Positions 60,498 through 64,000 of a stretch of DNA of 64,000 bases are shown here, in pieces. A program made the translations under genes and the position numbers. Origin of the DNA: Alkalinema sp. FACHB-956 (GTDB lineage: Bacteria > Cyanobacteriota > Cyanobacteriia > Leptolyngbyales > Leptolyngbyaceae). The DNA lies in contig NZ_JACJRC010000024.1 of assembly GCF_014697025.1 (NCBI RefSeq), positions 1-64,000 of the forward strand, in the 5' to 3' direction. The stretch's first letter is position 1. Each line of letters starts with the position of its first letter. The notes below the pieces were generated by a model, which made no database searches, had not been told where the DNA came from, and saw only the letters and a program-made list of their open reading frames with translations.

Positions 60498-63293
60498 ATG
60501 CAAGTACCTATTTGGTTTCCTAAATATTTCTGGAAATCCCTGGTTTTTCCCATGGCGTTGGGTGCTTGGATGCAGATGGGAACATCTGGTTGGGCACAGG
60601 TGATTCCAGATAACAGCTTGCCCGTCAATTCGATTGTGCCGGGAGGGTGTATCACCTGTACGATTACGGGGGGAACCCAAGCGGGCAGTAATCTGTTCCA
60701 CAGTTTTACTCAGTTTTCTGTGCCAACGGGGGGCTCTGCTTTTTTCGATAATGCGCCGACCGTTAACAACATCTTTGCCCGAGTGACCGGTTCGACGGCT
60801 TCCACGATCGATGGCATTTTAAAAGCTAATGGGAGCGCTAATTTATTTTTGATTAATCCCAACGGCCTAACCTTTGGCAGTGGTGCAACTTTACAGTTGG
60901 GAGGCTCCTTTGTTGGGAGTACTGCTGCTAGTATCCGCTTCCAAGATGGTACAGAATTTAGTGCCCTAGCTCCCCAGGTAAAACCTTTATTGACCATCAG
61001 TGCTCCCGTTGGGCTGCAATCTGGAGCCAGTCCAGGCCCAATTCAGGTTAACGGCTCAGGAAATAATCTCAAACTGGGCAGTAGCTTTTCCATTAATCGC
61101 AGTGCGCGTCCAACAGGTCTGGCTGTTCAACCGGGGCAAACCCTAGCACTTCTGGGTGGGGATGTCACACTCCAAGGTGGTAATCTAACTTCTGATCGGG
61201 GGCGTATTGAAATTGGTAGTGTGCAAGGCAACCAATTTGTCAGTCTCACTCCGACTAATCCTGGATGGATGCTGGGATACGAGAGTGCTTCTGCCTTTGG
61301 CGATATTCGATTACTCCAAGCTGCTTCGATCGATACCAGCAGCACCAGTGCAGGCAATGGAGCAATTAAGATTCAAGGGCGATCGCTCCAAATTCGCGAT
61401 GGCTCCGCTTTGCTAGGCATTACCCTAAACAACGGCAAAGGCCAGCCCATTACCATTAACACAACGGATAGGATCCAAGTCTTGGGTTCCCAAGGCCAAA
61501 CAGCGAGTACGTTGTTTCCCAGCATGATTTTGACCGATCCTGGATTAAATGCAACTGCAACCACCCAAGGAGGCAGCATTAATCTCACAACTGGTACCCT
61601 CGAAGCGATCGGGGGTGGGTTTATTTCAGCATCTACCCTGGCTGCCGGGGCAGCGGGGAACATTACGGTTCAAGCCAGACAAGTTAATCTGAAAGGAGAA
61701 ATTCCTGCGGTCAGTGTTCAAAGTGGCCTCTTTTCCCAGGTATTGAATCGAACTGCTCGAGGCAATGCAGGAACAATCAGCATTGCCACCGATACGTTGA
61801 ATGTCAGCGATGGTGCTCAAGTTTTTGCGAGTACCGCTGGATTGGGGCAAGGGGGGATACTGAACGTTAAAGCATCCAGCGTTAACTTGAGTGGTACTGG
61901 AGTCAATCGTCCGAGTGGTCTATTGGCCAGTGGAGCTGGTGGGAATGGAGGGCCTATCACCGTAGAAACGGGTCAATTAACGATCACGGGTGGTGCCCAG
62001 ATCAATTCCTCCACCATTGGGCCTGGTCGCGGGGGAGAGATTTTTCTTCAAGCCACTGATACCAGGATTACGGGGGGGGCAACAATTGGCCCCAGTGGTG
62101 TCTTTTCAACCGTTAGTGGTCGAGGTAGTGGCAAAGGCGGACAAATTACGATCTCGGGCGATCGCCTGTTTTTGGGGGATGGAGCTCAGATTGCCACTGC
62201 AACAGGCTGGGTCGGGGACGCTGGCGATATCCTAATCAATGTTGGACAAGTTGAGTTGGCTGGACAAGATCCGGCGCGGGTTGGGGGACTGATTTCAACT
62301 TCCGTCTTGCAACCCCCGCCCCCTAATATTGTCACACCGCTTCCAGCAACGACTGGGGCTGGTGGTACCATTACGCTGAATGTCGATCGCTTGGTGGTGC
62401 GCAATGGGGCTGTGATTAATGTCAGTAACTTTCCAACCAGTACACAATCTACAGCTCGCCCCGGCAATGGCCCCGTGGGCAATATCCAAATCCAAGCGAA
62501 TTCAATTTTGCTCAATAATGGGGGTACCCTGAATGCAGCCAGTCGTGGCGGCGATCGGGGAAACATTGTGATCAACAGCAGCAATAATGTGACTCTTCGG
62601 AACCGTAGCTTAATTACCACCAATGCAACGGGCAGTGCAACAGGGGGAAATATTTTAATTAGCACTCCATTCCTAGTGGGGCCAGCGTTAGAAAATAGCG
62701 ATATTACTGCGAATGCCTCGAGTAACTTTGGGGGACGTATCGAAATTAATGCTCAAAACGTTTTGGGTCTCCGTCCCTCGTTGCAACTGACGCCGCAGAG
62801 CGATATCACCGCCATCTCGAACTTAGGTTTGCAGTTTAATGGGGAAGTCGTCATTAACAACCTTCAGGCAGACCCTGATTCTGGGACTCCGCCCTTAGCC
62901 ACTGACTTGCTTGATCAAGCCCAAAAAATTACGCAAACCTGCGGCTTCAGCCGGAATAGTCGTTTTGTCATAACGGGCCGTGGCGGAATGCCCTTGCAAC
63001 CCACCGAGCAAGTATCGTTCCCACTCATTTGGCAAGATCTCCAAGACTTTGAACCTCAGAATATCGCTACAACTACCCAGGTTCCCACTTGGACACAGCC
63101 TATCCGATCGGCTCAAGCCACGGCTCCCCCTACTAGTCAGCCACACACACGCTCTTCAGGTGCTACGACGTTGATGCAAGCGGTGGGATGGGTTCGAAAT
63201 GCCCAAGGTCAAGTGCAGTTAGTGGCTCCAACACCCGACGATCCCGCCCCCCTGGCGACTGCTCTACCCTTTACTTGCGCCATGAGTCCATAG
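60498..63293 (+). CDS. filamentous-haemagglutinin TpsA protein, copy 2
   Basis: This 931-residue protein has a signal peptide (hydrophobic core SLVFPMALGAWMQM, cleavage near SGWAQ), the TPS secretion domain (GGTQAGSNLFHSFTQFSVPT, STIDGILKANGSANLFLINP) and a beta-helix region. The C-terminal part matches copy 1: TCGFSRNSRFVITGRGGMPL and a tail ending in Cys (FTCAMSP). It lacks the very long Gly-rich repeats of toxin-type TpsA and no toxin domain is seen. The TPR gene follows 15 bases after the stop. It should use a TpsB partner, perhaps beyond the window. Confidence 0.92.
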   Translation: MQVPIWFPKYFWKSLVFPMALGAWMQMGTSGWAQVIPDNSLPVNSIVPGGCITCTITGGTQAGSNLFHSFTQFSVPTGGSAFFDNAPTVNNIFARVTGSTASTIDGILKANGSANLFLINPNGLTFGSGATLQLGGSFVGSTAASIRFQDGTEFSALAPQVKPLLTISAPVGLQSGASPGPIQVNGSGNNLKLGSSFSINRSARPTGLAVQPGQTLALLGGDVTLQGGNLTSDRGRIEIGSVQGNQFVSLTPTNPGWMLGYESASAFGDIRLLQAASIDTSSTSAGNGAIKIQGRSLQIRDGSALLGITLNNGKGQPITINTTDRIQVLGSQGQTASTLFPSMILTDPGLNATATTQGGSINLTTGTLEAIGGGFISASTLAAGAAGNITVQARQVNLKGEIPAVSVQSGLFSQVLNRTARGNAGTISIATDTLNVSDGAQVFASTAGLGQGGILNVKASSVNLSGTGVNRPSGLLASGAGGNGGPITVETGQLTITGGAQINSSTIGPGRGGEIFLQATDTRITGGATIGPSGVFSTVSGRGSGKGGQITISGDRLFLGDGAQIATATGWVGDAGDILINVGQVELAGQDPARVGGLISTSVLQPPPPNIVTPLPATTGAGGTITLNVDRLVVRNGAVINVSNFPTSTQSTARPGNGPVGNIQIQANSILLNNGGTLNAASRGGDRGNIVINSSNNVTLRNRSLITTNATGSATGGNILISTPFLVGPALENSDITANASSNFGGRIEINAQNVLGLRPSLQLTPQSDITAISNLGLQFNGEVVINNLQADPDSGTPPLATDLLDQAQKITQTCGFSRNSRFVITGRGGMPLQPTEQVSFPLIWQDLQDFEPQNIATTTQVPTWTQPIRSAQATAPPTSQPHTRSSGATTLMQAVGWVRNAQGQVQLVAPTPDDPAPLATALPFTCAMSP

Positions 63294-63308
63294 CGGATTG
63301 AGAGAATC

Positions 63309-64000
63309 ATGATGTTGTTTTGCTCCAAAAAGTGTTCACGTCTCTTAAGGCGCTGGTTATCCGGTAGTCTGGGCTTGCTGACTTTAAGTACGGTTCTATG
63401 GCTACAACCGGTTTTGGCTCAAATCACTAATCCCAGCAACACGCATCAAGGTGCCAATCAGATCCCTGATTCTGTTGTACAAATGCGATCCCCCCATGAA
63501 ACCTTTGCGGTGGGGACTACGTTGCCAACGTCGTTGCCAACGACTCCACTGTCCCTAGAGACTGCACTCCCATCCGCCCCATCCTCCAGTAGCCACCGCG
63601 CCCCACAGCCTCAACAACTCGCTCATGGTTTGGCTAAGCTGACGGAAGGTCGCCAGTTCTATCGGGCAGGCCGTTTTGGAGATGCGATCGCTGCGTGGCA
63701 AACGGCGACCCAAATCTATCAAAGCCTAGAAGATATATCGAATGAAGCGCTCAGTTTAAGCTATCTCGCGTTGGCACAACAAGCACTGAATCGATGGGAT
63801 GCCGCACAACAGGCGATCGATCGCAGTGTCCACCTATTGAAGACGACCGATGGCAAGGTGGATGCAAGGCTGTGGGCCCAGGTATTGAATACCAAAGCGC
63901 AGCTATTGCTCAATACTAATCAAGCAGAGACTGCCCTGGAACTTTGGCAACAAGCTCAGAAATACTATGAAACGGCTAAGGACCCGATCGGTCAACTGGG
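63309..64000 (+). CDS. exported TPR protein, N-terminal part (probable CHAT protease)
   Basis: The frame is open from ATG 63309 to the window edge, 230 codons. The start gives a signal peptide (LLRRWLSGSLGLLTLSTVL, cleavage after PVLAQ), a Ser/Thr/Pro-rich linker and then TPR helices (LTEGRQFYRAGRFGDAIAAW, LSYLALAQQALNRWDAAQQA). The position right after an FHA gene is the same as for the complete CHAT-TPR gene at 50773-53040, so I expect a CHAT domain in the missing part. The distance to the FHA stop is only 15 bases, so the two genes are cotranscribed. Confidence 0.8.
   Translation, partial: MMLFCSKKCSRLLRRWLSGSLGLLTLSTVLWLQPVLAQITNPSNTHQGANQIPDSVVQMRSPHETFAVGTTLPTSLPTTPLSLETALPSAPSSSSHRAPQPQQLAHGLAKLTEGRQFYRAGRFGDAIAAWQTATQIYQSLEDISNEALSLSYLALAQQALNRWDAAQQAIDRSVHLLKTTDGKVDARLWAQVLNTKAQLLLNTNQAETALELWQQAQKYYETAKDPIGQL

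Noticed and set aside
60498..63293. Contact-dependent inhibition toxin (CdiA-like)
   Set aside because: There is no VENN-type motif, toxin domain or immunity gene; the protein is short for CdiA and ends in the TGRGG-type tail.

Overview
The window is cyanobacterial. The palindrome GCGATCGC (HIP1) recurs throughout. Several families are typical of the phylum: an Ycf46-like AAA ATPase, the 2-oxoglutarate decarboxylase / succinate-semialdehyde dehydrogenase pair, an aspartate kinase with four ACT domains, DUF928, a CHASE2 histidine kinase, CHAT-TPR proteins and filamentous-haemagglutinin TpsA proteins. I cannot name the genus; a filamentous, Leptolyngbya-like cyanobacterium would fit. I see no transposase, prophage, rRNA or CRISPR array. 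The only RNA genes or elements recognised are tRNA-Thr(CGU) and a cobalamin riboswitch.

Layout. 0-17 kb is a housekeeping and metabolic stretch: HNH endonuclease, ABC exporter, SAM hydroxide adenosyltransferase, a 51-residue conserved-looking small protein, a secreted protein with two tandem modules, the AAA ATPase, the GABA-shunt-like TCA bypass pair, an alpha-glucan phosphorylase, a Rieske oxygenase and ScpB. 17-31 kb holds a very large RTX-type extracellular nuclease, an FdhF/YdeP molybdoenzyme, a DUF482 acyltransferase, a small exported protein, aspartate kinase, a cupin, an SDR and a flavin amine oxidase. 31.9-35.5 kb holds a TPR membrane protein and a small chromosomal integron: an IntI-type integrase divergent from one cassette that carries a nucleotidyltransferase and a well-formed attC site. 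35.9-38.9 kb has a DnaJ-type chaperone, an acyltransferase and a HEAT-like protein.

From 39 to 56 kb nearly everything is on the minus strand. First comes a compact run of three unrecognised genes (a double zinc-ribbon protein, a tail-anchored protein with Gln-rich repeats, a 488-residue protein). Then follow an AAA-like ATPase with a C-terminal membrane anchor, a response regulator with a PAS domain and no output domain, a CHASE2 sensor kinase, DUF928, a CHAT protease with TPRs and a TpsA/FHA surface protein. A B12 riboswitch with hupE sits at 56.7-57.5 kb. On the plus strand a zinc metalloprotease is followed by a second TpsA/FHA gene and a second TPR (probably CHAT) gene that runs off the window. 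The FHA-then-CHAT order is thus present twice, back to back. I regard this 42.8-64 kb surface-protein, CHAT-protease and signalling locus as the most likely place for an under-described system.

A pattern across the window is short tandem repeats (12-21 bp units, 2-7 copies) in many intergenic regions and in parts of some genes. They differ in sequence from place to place, which suggests local slippage rather than one mobile family. No computation or database search was run. Family names rest on recognisable motifs, and start sites were chosen from ribosome-binding sites, signal peptides and family N-termini.
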